Below are positions 34,887-46,147 of a DNA stretch of 64,000 bases, piece by piece. The first letter of the stretch is position 1; each line of letters starts with the position of its first letter. The notes under the pieces are model-generated. The model was not told where the DNA came from and searched no databases. It saw only the letters and a program-made list of their open reading frames with translations. The stretch comes from Thermohalobaculum sp963700775 (GTDB lineage Bacteria > Pseudomonadota > Alphaproteobacteria > Rhodobacterales > Rhodobacteraceae): contig CAVOYU010000001.1 in assembly GCA_963700775.1 (NCBI GenBank), positions 558,001 to 622,000 on the forward strand. Reading direction: 5' to 3'. The position numbers were made by a program, and so were the translations under genes.

Positions 34887-37382
34887 ATGAAGACGCATGC
34901 GCGGGCGGTTGTTGTGGGCGGCGGCGCGGTCGGCGCCGGGATCGCCTATCACCTGGCCAAGGCCGGCTGGGACACGGTGCTGCTGGAGCGGGACGAGCTG
35001 ACCTCCGGCTCGACCTGGCACGCGGCGGGTCTGCTGCCGCTCTTCAACATGAGCTACGCCACCACCCATATCCACGACTACAGCGTCAAGTTCTACAAGA
35101 CCCTGGAGGCCGAGACCGGGCTGAACGCGGGCTTCAGCGTGGTCGGCAACCTGCGCATGGCGCAGACCGAAGCCCGCATGGACGAGTACATGCTCTACGG
35201 CTCGGTGGCCGAGACCGTGGGCGTGCCGTTCGAGTGGCTGACGCCGAAGGACATCAAGGACCGCTGGCCGCTGGTCAGGACCGAGGACCTGAAGGGCGCG
35301 ATCTACCACCCGACGGATGGCTACATCAATCCCGCCGACGTGACCCAAGCGATGGCCAAGGGCGCCCGCCAGCGGGGCGTCGAGATCGTCCGAAAGGCCC
35401 AGGTCGACGGCTTCGAGCGGGTCGGCGGCGAGTGGCTGGTCAAGGGCCGGATGATGGTCGAGCGGGGCGGCAACCTGGTGCCCGGCGACGAGACCTTCGA
35501 GATCCGCTGCGAGCATGTGGTCACCGCCACCGGCAACCACGCGCTGCGCACCGCCGCCATGATCGGCTGCACCATCCCGGCGATCCCGGTCGAGCACCAG
35601 TATGTGGTCACCGAGCCCGACCCGGCGCTGGTGGAGTGGCGCAAGACCAATCCGGAGCACCCGGTGCTGCGTGACGCCGACGCCAAGTGGTATGTGCGCG
35701 AGGAGCGCGGCGGCTGGATCCTCGGCCCCTACGAGCGCGGCGCCCCCGCCCGCTTCGTCCACGGAGTGCCGGACAGCTTCCGGGCCGATCTGTTCCCCCT
35801 CGATCTCGACCGGATCGAGGCGGAGTACATGTCGATGATCCACCGCATCCCGTCGTCGGAGACCTGCGGGCTGAAGGACGACTTCAACGGGCCGATCTGC
35901 TACACGCCCGACGGCAACCCGCTGGTCGGCCCGGCGCCGGGGGTGGACAACTTCTGGTTCGCCGAGGGCTTCTCGTTCGGCATCACCGCCGCCGGCGGCA
36001 CCGGCTACTACCTGGCCCAGCTGATGACCGAGGGCGAGGCCGAGATCGACATGTGGTCGCTGGACCCGCGGCGCTACGGCAAGTGGGTGAACAAGGAATA
36101 CGCCGCCCGCAAGAACGAGGAGTGCTACGAGCACGTCTTCATCCTGCACCATCCTGACGAGGAGCGCGAGGCCTGCCGGCCGCTGCGCACCGCCCCCTGC
36201 TATGACCGGGTGAAGGCGAAGGGCGCCCAGTTCGGCCAGGTGAACGGCTGGGAGCGGCCGAACTACTACGGGCCGCTCGACGCGCCGGCGGATTTCGACC
36301 ACCACACCCGCAGCTTCCGCCGCGGCGGCTGGTGGAAATATGCGGTCGAGGAGGCGAAGGCGGTGCGCGAGGGCGCCGGCCTGTTCGACGCCACCGCGTT
36401 CACCAAGCACATGGTCAAGGGGCCGGGAGCGACGCGGTTCCTGGACTGGCTGACCTGCAACAAGCTGCCGCGCGTGGGCCGCACCAACCTGACCTATGCC
36501 CTGACCGACCACGGCACCATCCGCACCGAGCTGACCATCGTGCGCACCGCCGAGGACGCCTATTACTGCGTCACCGCCGGCGCCGCGCAGGCCTATGACC
36601 ACGACTATCTGGTGAAGATGGCCGAGAGCAAACGCGGCGAGTTCGGCTGGATCGAGGTCCACGACGTCTCGACCCAGTGGGGCGTGCTGGCGCTGGCCGG
36701 GCCGAAGTCGCGCGAGGTGCTGCGGCCGCTGGTCGTCGACGCCGACCCGGAGACGGCGCTTTCCAACAAGCGCTTCCCCTGGCTCTCGGCCGGAAAGCTG
36801 GACCTGAAGATGTGCCCGACCATGGCGATCCGGGTCGCCTATACCGGCGAGCTCGGCTGGGAGCTGCACCATCCGATCGAGATGCAGAACTACCTGTTCG
36901 ACAGGCTGATGGAGGCGGGCGAGCCGGCCGGGCTGAAGCTCTGCGGCGCCCGGGCGCAGAACTGGCTGAGGCAGGAGAAATCCTATCGCGCCTTCGGCTC
37001 GGATCTGGGCCGCGACGCGACGCCGCTGGAGGGCAACCTGCACCGCTTCGTCGACATGTCGAAGGACTTCAAGGGCAAGCGGGCGATGGAGGAGACCGGC
37101 ATCCGCGCCTCCTGCGTCACGCTGCTGATCGACGGGCCGCCGGACGCCGACCCTTGGGGCAAGGAGGCGCTGCTGCTGGACGGCACCAAGATCGGGCGGC
37201 TGACCTCGGGCGGCTGGTCGGTGCATTTCGGGCGCCAGATCGGCATCGGCTATGTCCGGCCCGATCTGGCCAAGGTGGGCCAGAAGCTGAAGCTCCGGAT
37301 GCTGCGCGAGCTCTGGGACGCCGAGATCGTCGAGGAAAGCCCCTACGATCCGAAGAACGAGACCATCCGCAAGGACGGGTGA
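34887..37382 (+). CDS. Dimethylglycine/sarcosine dehydrogenase-like FAD-GcvT protein
   Basis: An 831-residue two-domain oxidative N-demethylase. The N-terminal DAO domain has GGGAVGAGIAYHLAKAGW and STWHAAG, with His45 as the probable covalent FAD attachment. The C-terminal half (about 430-830) is a GcvT-type folate-binding domain that captures the released one-carbon unit. Electrons would pass to ETF and ETF-QO. A decayed copy of its last 65 codons lies at 39018-39214. The exact substrate (dimethylglycine, sarcosine or another N-methyl compound) is not fixed by sequence. Confidence 0.88.
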   Translation: MKTHARAVVVGGGAVGAGIAYHLAKAGWDTVLLERDELTSGSTWHAAGLLPLFNMSYATTHIHDYSVKFYKTLEAETGLNAGFSVVGNLRMAQTEARMDEYMLYGSVAETVGVPFEWLTPKDIKDRWPLVRTEDLKGAIYHPTDGYINPADVTQAMAKGARQRGVEIVRKAQVDGFERVGGEWLVKGRMMVERGGNLVPGDETFEIRCEHVVTATGNHALRTAAMIGCTIPAIPVEHQYVVTEPDPALVEWRKTNPEHPVLRDADAKWYVREERGGWILGPYERGAPARFVHGVPDSFRADLFPLDLDRIEAEYMSMIHRIPSSETCGLKDDFNGPICYTPDGNPLVGPAPGVDNFWFAEGFSFGITAAGGTGYYLAQLMTEGEAEIDMWSLDPRRYGKWVNKEYAARKNEECYEHVFILHHPDEEREACRPLRTAPCYDRVKAKGAQFGQVNGWERPNYYGPLDAPADFDHHTRSFRRGGWWKYAVEEAKAVREGAGLFDATAFTKHMVKGPGATRFLDWLTCNKLPRVGRTNLTYALTDHGTIRTELTIVRTAEDAYYCVTAGAAQAYDHDYLVKMAESKRGEFGWIEVHDVSTQWGVLALAGPKSREVLRPLVVDADPETALSNKRFPWLSAGKLDLKMCPTMAIRVAYTGELGWELHHPIEMQNYLFDRLMEAGEPAGLKLCGARAQNWLRQEKSYRAFGSDLGRDATPLEGNLHRFVDMSKDFKGKRAMEETGIRASCVTLLIDGPPDADPWGKEALLLDGTKIGRLTSGGWSVHFGRQIGIGYVRPDLAKVGQKLKLRMLRELWDAEIVEESPYDPKNETIRKDG

Positions 37383-37390
37383 GATGGGAA

Positions 37391-37420
37391 GGCCCCCCTC
37401 TCAAGGTTGAGAAGGGGGCC
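37391..37420. terminator. Hairpin between convergent genes
   Basis: GGCCCCCCTCTCAA pairs with TTGAGAAGGGGGCC (one mismatch, 2-base loop), 9 bases after the dehydrogenase stop and 75 bases before the convergent cupin stop. It is likely a transcript end for the dehydrogenase gene; a T-run is lacking. Confidence 0.5.
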
Positions 37421-37494
37421 ATCTCCCGGAAATCGCAAGTTTCTCATAATACTCGCTCGCGGGCATCCTGGAACACCGCCCGCGCCCGATGGAG

Positions 37495-37947
37495 CTATTT
37501 CGCCGGCTTGATGTCGCAGACGATTGCGGTCGCGGGTTCGGTGCCGCGGTTGTAGAACCAGTTCACCGTGTTCTCGTCCTCCAGCAGCGCCGGGGTGTCG
37601 GCCGTCCAGCTGCGCTCGCCGTCTTCGCGGCCCTCGATCCACTCGCCGCTGACCACCTGGACGATGCCGGGGAAGGTCGCATGGCTGTGCCTGGCGATCT
37701 GCCCGCCGGGCGCGATGGTGATCTCGCGCAGCAGCAGGATGTGCCCCTCCAGCCCCACCGTTGCCTTTACCGACGACTCGGGCATCGTGCCCAGCGTCTT
37801 GACGGAAAGACCCTTGTGCTCGCTGGGGGGCGCCGATTGCGCGGTGGCGCTGCCGCCTGCCGCCAGTCCGGTCACAAGGCCGAGGCAGCCGCACGCCAGA
37901 GCAGCCTTCAGAGTGCCGAGGGAACCCGTCCGGGCCGAATTGGTCAT
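37495..37947 (-). CDS. Exported cupin-domain protein
   Basis: A 150-residue protein with a signal peptide (about 1-38, ending AAGGSATAQS) and one cupin barrel. RHSHATFPGIVQVVSGEW carries the metal-binding histidines of cupin motif 1, and the C-terminal NWFYNRGTEPATAIVCD forms motif 2. It is a periplasmic sensor, isomerase or storage-type cupin of unknown substrate. GGGAGG upstream supports the ATG at 37947; an ATG at 37974 is the alternative. It is divergent from a LysR regulator 100 bases away, which probably controls it. Confidence 0.75.
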   Translation of the reverse strand: MTNSARTGSLGTLKAALACGCLGLVTGLAAGGSATAQSAPPSEHKGLSVKTLGTMPESSVKATVGLEGHILLLREITIAPGGQIARHSHATFPGIVQVVSGEWIEGREDGERSWTADTPALLEDENTVNWFYNRGTEPATAIVCDIKPAK

Positions 37948-38047
37948 GATCAGAGCCTCCCGCGTTTTGTCCATCACTGGTTCGGTGGTATGCTCGGGCC
38001 GAAGACCCATCAAACGATCGCTTTTCATGTGCGGGTGAACGGATTTC

Positions 38048-38974
38048 ATGTCCAAGTCGCGTAGACTTCCGCCCTTTGCCGCGATCCGCGCTTTCGAAGC
38101 CGCGGCACGGCACCTGTCGTTCAAGGAGGCCGCGGCCGAGATCCATGTGACGCCGTCGGCCGTCAGCCACCAGATCCGCACGCTGGAGGAGTTCCTGGGC
38201 ACAGCACTGTTCCTGCGTGACGGCAACCGGATCGAACTGACCGGCGCGGGCCACGCCTACCTGGACGAGTTGACCGGGTTGCTGGACCGGCTCGATGCCT
38301 CGACGCAGTGTGTCGCGCGCACTGCGGACGACCGGCCGCTCACGATCCTATGTACTCCGGGCTTCGCGGCGCGATGGCTGACGCCGCGCCTCTCGCGCTG
38401 CCCAGATCACGACAGGATTGCGCTCGAAGTTTCGACCGGCGCGCCCTCCACCGATTTCTCGAAGAACGGCGCGGATCTGGCGATCGCCTGGACCGTGCCC
38501 GTCGTTCCGGGCGTGATCGTCGAGCCGTTGATGGAATCCGGGCGCTACCCGGTATGTAGCCCGGAGCTGCGCGACCGTGAGGGCCTACGAAATCCGGCCG
38601 ACCTGCTGCGCCAGACCCTGTTCCATGACGAGGTACTGGATGCGTGGGACAAATGGTTCCGGCTGGCCGGGGTGGTTCCGCCGCGCGAGCGACGCGGGCC
38701 GCGCTTGCCTCACTGCGAGTTGACCCTGACCGCCGCCGAGCGTGGTCAGGGAGTGGCACTGGCCTATGATGCGATGGCGCGCGGCGGGCTCCGCGACGGC
38801 AGGCTGGTGCGGCTATTCGAGATCGCGGTGCCTCCGGTCACCATCTACTCGGTCGCCTATCCGGAGAGCCGCCGTCGCGACCCCCGCATCCGTGCGTTCC
38901 GCGACTGGACTTTCGCCGAGGTCACGGCCGAGGGCACGCTGGACCGGCAGAACCGGGTTCTGGCGGCATCGTGA
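38048..38974 (+). CDS. LysR family regulator, GcvA-like
   Basis: A 308-residue LysR-type activator. The N-terminal winged helix (LPPFAAIRAFEAAARHLSFK, then VTPSAVSHQIRTLEE) is typical of the GcvA subgroup. The effector-binding domain covers about residues 90-300. It is divergent from the exported cupin gene, its likely target, with a 100-base intergenic region where I could not fix a T-N11-A box. It is followed by the remnant of a dimethylglycine dehydrogenase gene. Confidence 0.9.
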   Translation: MSKSRRLPPFAAIRAFEAAARHLSFKEAAAEIHVTPSAVSHQIRTLEEFLGTALFLRDGNRIELTGAGHAYLDELTGLLDRLDASTQCVARTADDRPLTILCTPGFAARWLTPRLSRCPDHDRIALEVSTGAPSTDFSKNGADLAIAWTVPVVPGVIVEPLMESGRYPVCSPELRDREGLRNPADLLRQTLFHDEVLDAWDKWFRLAGVVPPRERRGPRLPHCELTLTAAERGQGVALAYDAMARGGLRDGRLVRLFEIAVPPVTIYSVAYPESRRRDPRIRAFRDWTFAEVTAEGTLDRQNRVLAAS

Positions 38975-39017
38975 GAACAGCACTCGCCGGGATCGCTCGT
39001 TTCCCGGGTGCGAAAGT

Positions 39018-39214
39018 TGCAAGGTCGGGCGCCTGGCGTCCGGCAGCCATTCGGTCCATTTCGGCAAGCAGATCGGCAATCGCGGTGCGGAGCCCAGCCT
39101 GGTGAAGGCGGGCCGGAGGCTTAGGCCCGGATGCCGCGCGAACTCCGGGACGCCGAGATCGTCGGGGAAAGCCCCTACGATCGGAGGAACGAGACGATCC
39201 GCAAGGACGGGTGA
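39018..39214 (+). pseudogene. Remnant of a dimethylglycine dehydrogenase-like gene (3' end)
   Basis: This stretch aligns almost base for base with 37186-37382, the last 65 codons of the intact gene. Matches include VGRLASGSHSVHFGKQIG against IGRLTSGGWSVHFGRQIG, and DAEIVGESPYD..NETIRKDG with the same stop. A one-base shift near the middle and many substitutions show decay. There is no similarity upstream of 39018. The rest of 38975-39555 (about 380 bases outside this remnant) shows no gene. Confidence 0.8.
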
Positions 39215-39555
39215 GGGCGTCGCCGCCGGGCGCGCGCGGCAGGGCGGGCGTCGCTCCCGGCCGATCGATCGCCGATCCGGGCCGCCGGCCTCCTGCTGCG
39301 GCGGCCGGAATGCGTGGCCCTGTGTCATGTCCGGCCGAGCCGGGTGCCATCACGCGGATGGACCGAAACGCCCATACGCGATAGGATTCAGCCCGAGGGC
39401 GATTGCGGTGTCGGGCGATGCCGCAGGTCGGCGTGAGAGTGCGCCTTGCGCGGAGTTGCGCCGCTGGTAGGGCATGGGGTGACTGAACGATCCGCGCGCT
39501 TGCTTTTCCGTCAATGGCGGCCGCCGGGCGAGGCGTCCGGGCAAGGGGTGCCGCC

Positions 39556-40251
39556 ATGAGCCGCCCGTGCATTCCCGCCGCTTGCCTTCTCGGCGCCCTT
39601 GCGGTCGCGGCCTGCGCCGGGACCGATGTCACATCGCGTCAAGATCGGCTCGACGACCAGACGATCGCCAAGCCGGCGCTGGTCCATGTACATGACTTCG
39701 CATCGCCGTTCCCGGACGCGCCCGAGGGATCGGCGCTTGCCGGGCTGGCCGCGCGGCGGAGGGCGGCGCCGGACGCGGTGGATTCCCGGCAGCACCGGCA
39801 GCTCGGCGCACTGGTCGCGGCGCACCTCGTCGAAGAGCTGCACAAGAGAGGCATTGCGGCCGCCCGCGCCGGAGCGGCCCCGCATCCGCAAACCGGCGAT
39901 GCGGTGCTTCGTGGCGACTTCATCGTCGCCGACGAGGGAGACCGGGTCCAGCGCGTGCTGTTCGGCTTCGGCGCCGGTGCCGCCGAGTTGCGGACGCTCG
40001 CCGAGACCTACCTGGTCGTCGCCGACACCCTTGTGCCCCTGCGCTCGGCCGAGGTGGAGGCCGAGGGCGGCAAATTGCCGGGCATGGTCGGTTCGCTCGC
40101 CATCGGCTCGCTCGCCGACATCGCCTTCAGCGGCAGCCTGTCGCTGGCCAGCGAGGCCGGCCCGGAAAGCATCGAGGGGGCGGCCAGGCGGACCGCCGCG
40201 CAGATCGCCCAACTGATGCTCGCGGCCTACGTCCGGCGCGGATGGATGTGA
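39556..40251 (+). CDS. DUF4410 family lipoprotein
   Basis: A 231-residue envelope protein with lipobox LAVAACAG (Cys at about residue 20). The body fits DUF4410: ALVHVHDFASPFPD, VAAHLVEELHKRGI and later VVADTLVPLRSAEV. Such proteins resemble the TolB N-terminal/GNA1162 fold and are exported with unknown roles. It stands alone on the plus strand. No clear ribosome-binding site except GGGG about 10 bases upstream. Confidence 0.7.
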   Translation: MSRPCIPAACLLGALAVAACAGTDVTSRQDRLDDQTIAKPALVHVHDFASPFPDAPEGSALAGLAARRRAAPDAVDSRQHRQLGALVAAHLVEELHKRGIAAARAGAAPHPQTGDAVLRGDFIVADEGDRVQRVLFGFGAGAAELRTLAETYLVVADTLVPLRSAEVEAEGGKLPGMVGSLAIGSLADIAFSGSLSLASEAGPESIEGAARRTAAQIAQLMLAAYVRRGWM

Positions 40252-40420
40252 GCGGCCCGGGCCAAGATCGAGACGCTGATCCGGGCGCGGACGACCGGCG
40301 CCGCCGCCGCCCGCAACAACCGCCCGCGCATGCAGAAGCCGACGCTGCCGGTGCAGATTCCGGTGTTCTCGGGCCACGGAGGCGGCTCCGCGTCCGGCGG
40401 CGCACCGCGGGCCCGAGCGT

Positions 40421-40888
40421 CTAGGGATGCGCGATCACGGTCATCTCCATCGGCGGCCAGAGCGGCCCGCGCAGCCAGTCATGGAACAGGGCCTGGAAGG
40501 CCGGGCCGCGCGCGGCGGCGCGCGTCCGCATCCAGTGGGCGACCCTCGCCGTGCCGGGCCGGTCGGGAGAGGGCCGCACATAGGCGCAGCCGAGATAGGC
40601 GCCGGCGCGGTCGCGGATCACCCAGGCGAAGGCGCGGCGGGCGGCGAACTCGCGGCGGTGGCGCACCAGGTCGGCGCGGTCGGCCTCGCGGGTCAGGCCG
40701 CGCGGCCAGGGGACGCCGAAGATCCCCGCGAGCTCCTCCATGCTTTCCTCGATCGCCGCCATGTCCTCGTCGAGATCCGCCTCGGTCAGCATGGTCAGCC
40801 GGAAGTCGCCGAGCCGGACGTCCTCGGGGATCGGGCGGTCGGCGTAGTCGGGGTGCGGGTCCATCGGTTCGGGCAGAACGGACGACAT
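40421..40888 (-). CDS. GNAT family N-acetyltransferase
   Basis: A 155-residue acetyltransferase-fold protein. RLTMLTEADLDEDM near the N-terminus and AFAWVIRDRAGAYLGCAYVRP in the middle correspond to GNAT strands. The acetyl-CoA loop is weakly conserved (DRPGTARVAHWM). The ATG at 40888 has no strong ribosome-binding site; an in-frame ATG eight codons downstream is possible. Substrate unknown. Confidence 0.6.
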   Translation of the reverse strand: MSSVLPEPMDPHPDYADRPIPEDVRLGDFRLTMLTEADLDEDMAAIEESMEELAGIFGVPWPRGLTREADRADLVRHRREFAARRAFAWVIRDRAGAYLGCAYVRPSPDRPGTARVAHWMRTRAAARGPAFQALFHDWLRGPLWPPMEMTVIAHP

Positions 40889-41095
40889 CGGGGATTCTCG
40901 AAACGATCCGGAAAGGCCCGATCCTAGCACGGGCGCGACCGGCGCCCAACCGAATGCCGCGCGCGCCGGCCGGCCAGGCTCGGGACCCGTGGGCAGCCGT
41001 GGCACCGGGCGTCCGCCCAGGTCGTGAAACACCAGCGGCGATCTTCTGGCGCCAGGACAGGGTCCGGTCAGACCGGATCGCCCGGTCATCCGGCA

Positions 41096-41162
41096 TCATC
41101 CCCGCGACAGCGGGGACCTGACGAAGCCGGCCGGGGATTCCCGCCTGCGCGGGAATGACGGG
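41096..41162. repeat. REP-like palindromic repeat, second copy
   Basis: ATCCCCGCGACAGCGGGGA followed by GGGGATTCCCGCCTGCGCGGGAATGAC: two hairpins of the same type as at 5069-5128. It lies in the 392-base gap 40889-41280, where I see no gene; a short direct repeat ATTCAGATGG occurs twice just after it (near 41178 and 41190). Confidence 0.6.
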
Positions 41163-41280
41163 GGCGAACGCACGCCAATTCAGATGGCGATTCAGATGGA
41201 ACGGACGCTGCACCGGCTGGAAAGATGCCCGAGCACCGGAGAATCGAAATTCAACGCCCGTTCTCGGTCAACACGACAAC

Positions 41281-43195
41281 TCAGCCGGGTGCGTACCAGA
41301 TCGGCGAGGTATAGGCGCGCTCGGTGGTGATCATCGGCACCTTTTCATCCATCTGCACGTTGAAGCGCCGGGCCTCGTATGCAGTCCAGCGGGGGGTCGG
41401 GATCTCGATCACGCGGGCGTAGTAGAAGGCCTTGAGCGCCGGGTCGAAATCGGGGTCGGTCCAGACGCCGATGAGTTCGGGGGCGCCGATGGTGTTGGTC
41501 CAGGTCGCCTCGGCCACGTTGACGGTGTTGCCGACCGGGGGAACCTTGCCGTCTGCGCCCGGCGTCCGGCCATCGCTCCAAACGACATCATAGACTTTCT
41601 CGGCGGTGGTGCCGTCGGCGTTGAGCCAGCCCTTGACGATCTGGATGCGGTCGAGATTGCCGCTGTACGCGTCCTTCATCGCGGCGACGAGGAAGCTGGG
41701 GGCCTTGCCGTCGGGCGCGGCGCGCAGGTCACCGCCCATCGGGACGCCCTTCGCATAGCCGATATCGGCGGGAAGTCGGGTTTGCGCGTCTTCGGGCGCG
41801 AAGTCCCAGCCGCCGAAGAAGCGAACGAGCATCCGCGAGCCGGTGGTGGCGTAGACCTCGCGGCGTTCGAAGGCGTCGAAGATCGCCGCGCGCGTGTTCT
41901 CCGTCGCCCAGACGCCGGCGTAGCCGCCCGAAGCCTGTTGCCAGCCGTAGATCGAGAATTCCGGGTCCGGCGCCTGGATCACCAGATGCTTCCAGCGGTT
42001 CGGTTCCGGTTCGACGCCGGAATGCTTGCCGAAGAAATTGTCCTCCTCGACGGCGGAGAGGCCGGTGTGGCTGTCAGTCGATCCGATCATGCCGAACCTG
42101 AACGGATTGACGCCGAGCTCGGTTTCAAGGCGAAGACCGTTTTTCAGAGCCTCGCGGGCATACTCGTATTGCAGCATGTCCGGGATCTTGGCCTGCGTCC
42201 CGTTCAGGTTCGAGGCGTCCCACGTGTCGAAATCCGCGAATTCGTCATTCGGGCTGAGGAAGGGATGCGCCTCGCCGTCGCCCTTGATCTGGGTGGCCTC
42301 GATGACCGGTTCGAAGCGGGCCCGAAGGGCGGCCAATTCCGCGGTCAGCGGCGTGCCGTCGAAATTCTTGTCGGAAAACATGCGGCCGTTCGACAGGTTG
42401 CCGTTGTGCGGGATCGCGAGAATGTCGCCGCCGGTGTCGTCTTCGAAGGTCTTGAGATATTCCCAGAAGTCTTTCAGGGTTCTTGCTGTCGTATTGCGAG
42501 AACGGCAGCACCCTGTCGGCGAGATCGGCGCCGTCGCGGAAGACCACGTTGCGGTGGATGTTGTCGCCGCCGGCAGAGGTCCATTCGAAGCCGATCAGCG
42601 CGGTGAAGACACCGGGTTCGTTGTAGCGCTCGGCCAGCGCGGTGTAGTTCTGCCAGGCGCTCTCGATGGCCTTTGGGTTGTCGATCGGCGGCACGTCGCC
42701 GGACAACGAGGCGACGATTTCCATCGCTGTATTGAAGACGACGGTGGTGTCGCCGCTGGTCAGCCTGTCGTACCAGTCCCGGCCCGTGGGCGTCGACAGG
42801 ATGGCCGCATCGCCGCCCAGCAGTTGCGGCATCAGCCCATACATCTCCGCATGATCCGAGATCACCAGGAAATCCAGCGGGCGCGAGAGTTTCGCCTGCA
42901 GGCCGTGGGTGGTCGTTACCTCTTCGCCGCGTGCGAACCTGAAGGCCTGTTCCTGCGTCAGCCTGTTCATGGTCCCGGCATCGACGGAGACCTGTGTGTG
43001 CAGATGGGTGTCGCCCCAATAGACCCGCGTGGGGAAGTTGCGCCCCGCGTAGGGGGAGAAGTGATCTTTCTGGAAGATCGTCAAGACGCCCTCGGGAGAT
43101 GGGAGAACATCCTGAACCTCTTGTGCGAAGAGGGTCGCCGGAAAGAAAACCGCCACCAGAGTTGTGGCCACCGAACTCTTAAGTCCGTCCAACAT
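41281..43195 (-). CDS. Exported DUF3604 (PHP-like) protein, apparent frameshift
   Basis: A protein of about 637 residues with a signal peptide (about 1-25, ending TLFAQ) and the DUF3604 pattern: YWGDTHLHTQVSVDAG and VISDHAEMYGL resemble the first metal motifs of PHP phosphoesterases, with later GSTDSHTGL and YATTGSRM. It is periplasmic; the substrate is unknown. An extra T near 42473 breaks the frame between DSKNPE and FWEYLKTFEDD. The frame is intact on both sides, so a sequence error is likely. Confidence 0.85.
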
Positions 43196-43414
43196 GGCCC
43201 GGTCCCCGCATGATTCCACTCACGAACGACGATAGCTGACGCCGATGCTAGGGCAATTGCGTCGTCAAGAAAAAGGGAAGTTTGGGCCCGGGCCCCGTCC
43301 GTTGCCGGACTGGAAAGGAATCTGCAACAAAGACATTCCGATATTGCCTTTCCGAGACCCCGCCCGGACCCCACCCGGGCCGCTCCCCCAACCGGGCGCA
43401 GCCGGAACGAAGAA

Positions 43415-43439
43415 GGCCCCGGAGCAATGCCCCGGGGCC
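43415..43439 (-). terminator. pnp terminator
   Basis: GGCCCCGG/CCGGGGCC forms an 8-bp stem 30 bases beyond the pnp stop. Read on the minus strand it is followed by TTCTTCGTT, a moderate U-rich tail. Confidence 0.55.
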
Positions 43440-43468
43440 CCCGCAACACGGACGAATTCGCGCCGGCC

Positions 43469-45614
<2,146 letters not shown>

Positions 45615-45678
45615 TCCGTTTCCTTCCTGACGGACGGCGCCCGGATGGCCCCGCCCGCGCTGCATCCCTCCCGGGATG

Positions 45679-45718
45679 GACCCCGATTTCGATTATCCCA
45701 ACGCTTCAACCCGGGGTC
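45679..45718 (-). promoter_or_regulatory. Stem-loop in the rpsO-pnp intergenic region
   Basis: GACCCCG (45679-45685) can pair with CGGGGTC (45712-45718), with a smaller CATCC/GGATG hairpin at 45663-45678 closer to pnp. In E. coli an RNase III-cleaved stem in the pnp leader mediates autoregulation; a similar role here is only a suggestion. No gene lies in 45615-45862. Confidence 0.3.
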
Positions 45719-45862
45719 GTGGGAGGAAACGAACGGACGTGAAGCCGCGCTTCTTGCCTGCCCCCCCAACGGGGTTGAAGGCGCGGGGCGCGCGGACCTG
45801 CCCCTGGTAGCCTGTTGTGCGGAAGGGCACGCAGCCTGCGGCGCGCGCCCGTCCAATTCGCG

Positions 45863-46132
45863 TCAGCGGCGGATGCCGAGGCGCTCGATGATGCTCCGGT
45901 ACCGGGCCTCATCCTTGCCCTTGACGTAATCGAGCAGCTTGCGCCGCTGCGACACCATCTTGAGCAGGCCGCGCCGGGAATGGTTGTCCTTGGCGTGGCC
46001 CTTGAAGTGATCGGTCAGGTTGACGATCCGTTCGGTCAGGATCGCGACCTGCACCTCGGGCGATCCGGTGTCGCCTTCCTTGGTGGCATATTCCTTGATC
46101 AGCGCTTCCTTGCGCGCGGGCGTAATCGACAT
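45863..46132 (-). CDS. rpsO: Ribosomal protein S15
   Basis: An 89-residue primary 16S rRNA-binding protein of the 30S platform. The signature LTDHFKGHAKDNHSRRGLLKMVSQRRKL region (about residues 39-66) is complete, as is the end RYRSIIERLGIRR. It lies 15 bases downstream of truB and upstream of pnp on the same strand, matching truB-rpsO-pnp order in most alphaproteobacteria. Confidence 0.98.
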   Translation of the reverse strand: MSITPARKEALIKEYATKEGDTGSPEVQVAILTERIVNLTDHFKGHAKDNHSRRGLLKMVSQRRKLLDYVKGKDEARYRSIIERLGIRR

Positions 46133-46147
46133 CGGGGTCTCCGTTTA

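Noticed and set aside
37948..38047. A LysR T-N11-A operator between the cupin and LysR genes
   Set aside because: The best candidate (CATCAC...GTGGTATG) has poorly matched arms; not strong enough to list.
40252..40420. Coding-like plus-strand stretch (KIETLIRARTTGAAAARNNRP...) after the DUF4410 gene
   Set aside because: No start codon or ribosome-binding site and no recognisable homology; possibly a remnant, but unsupported.
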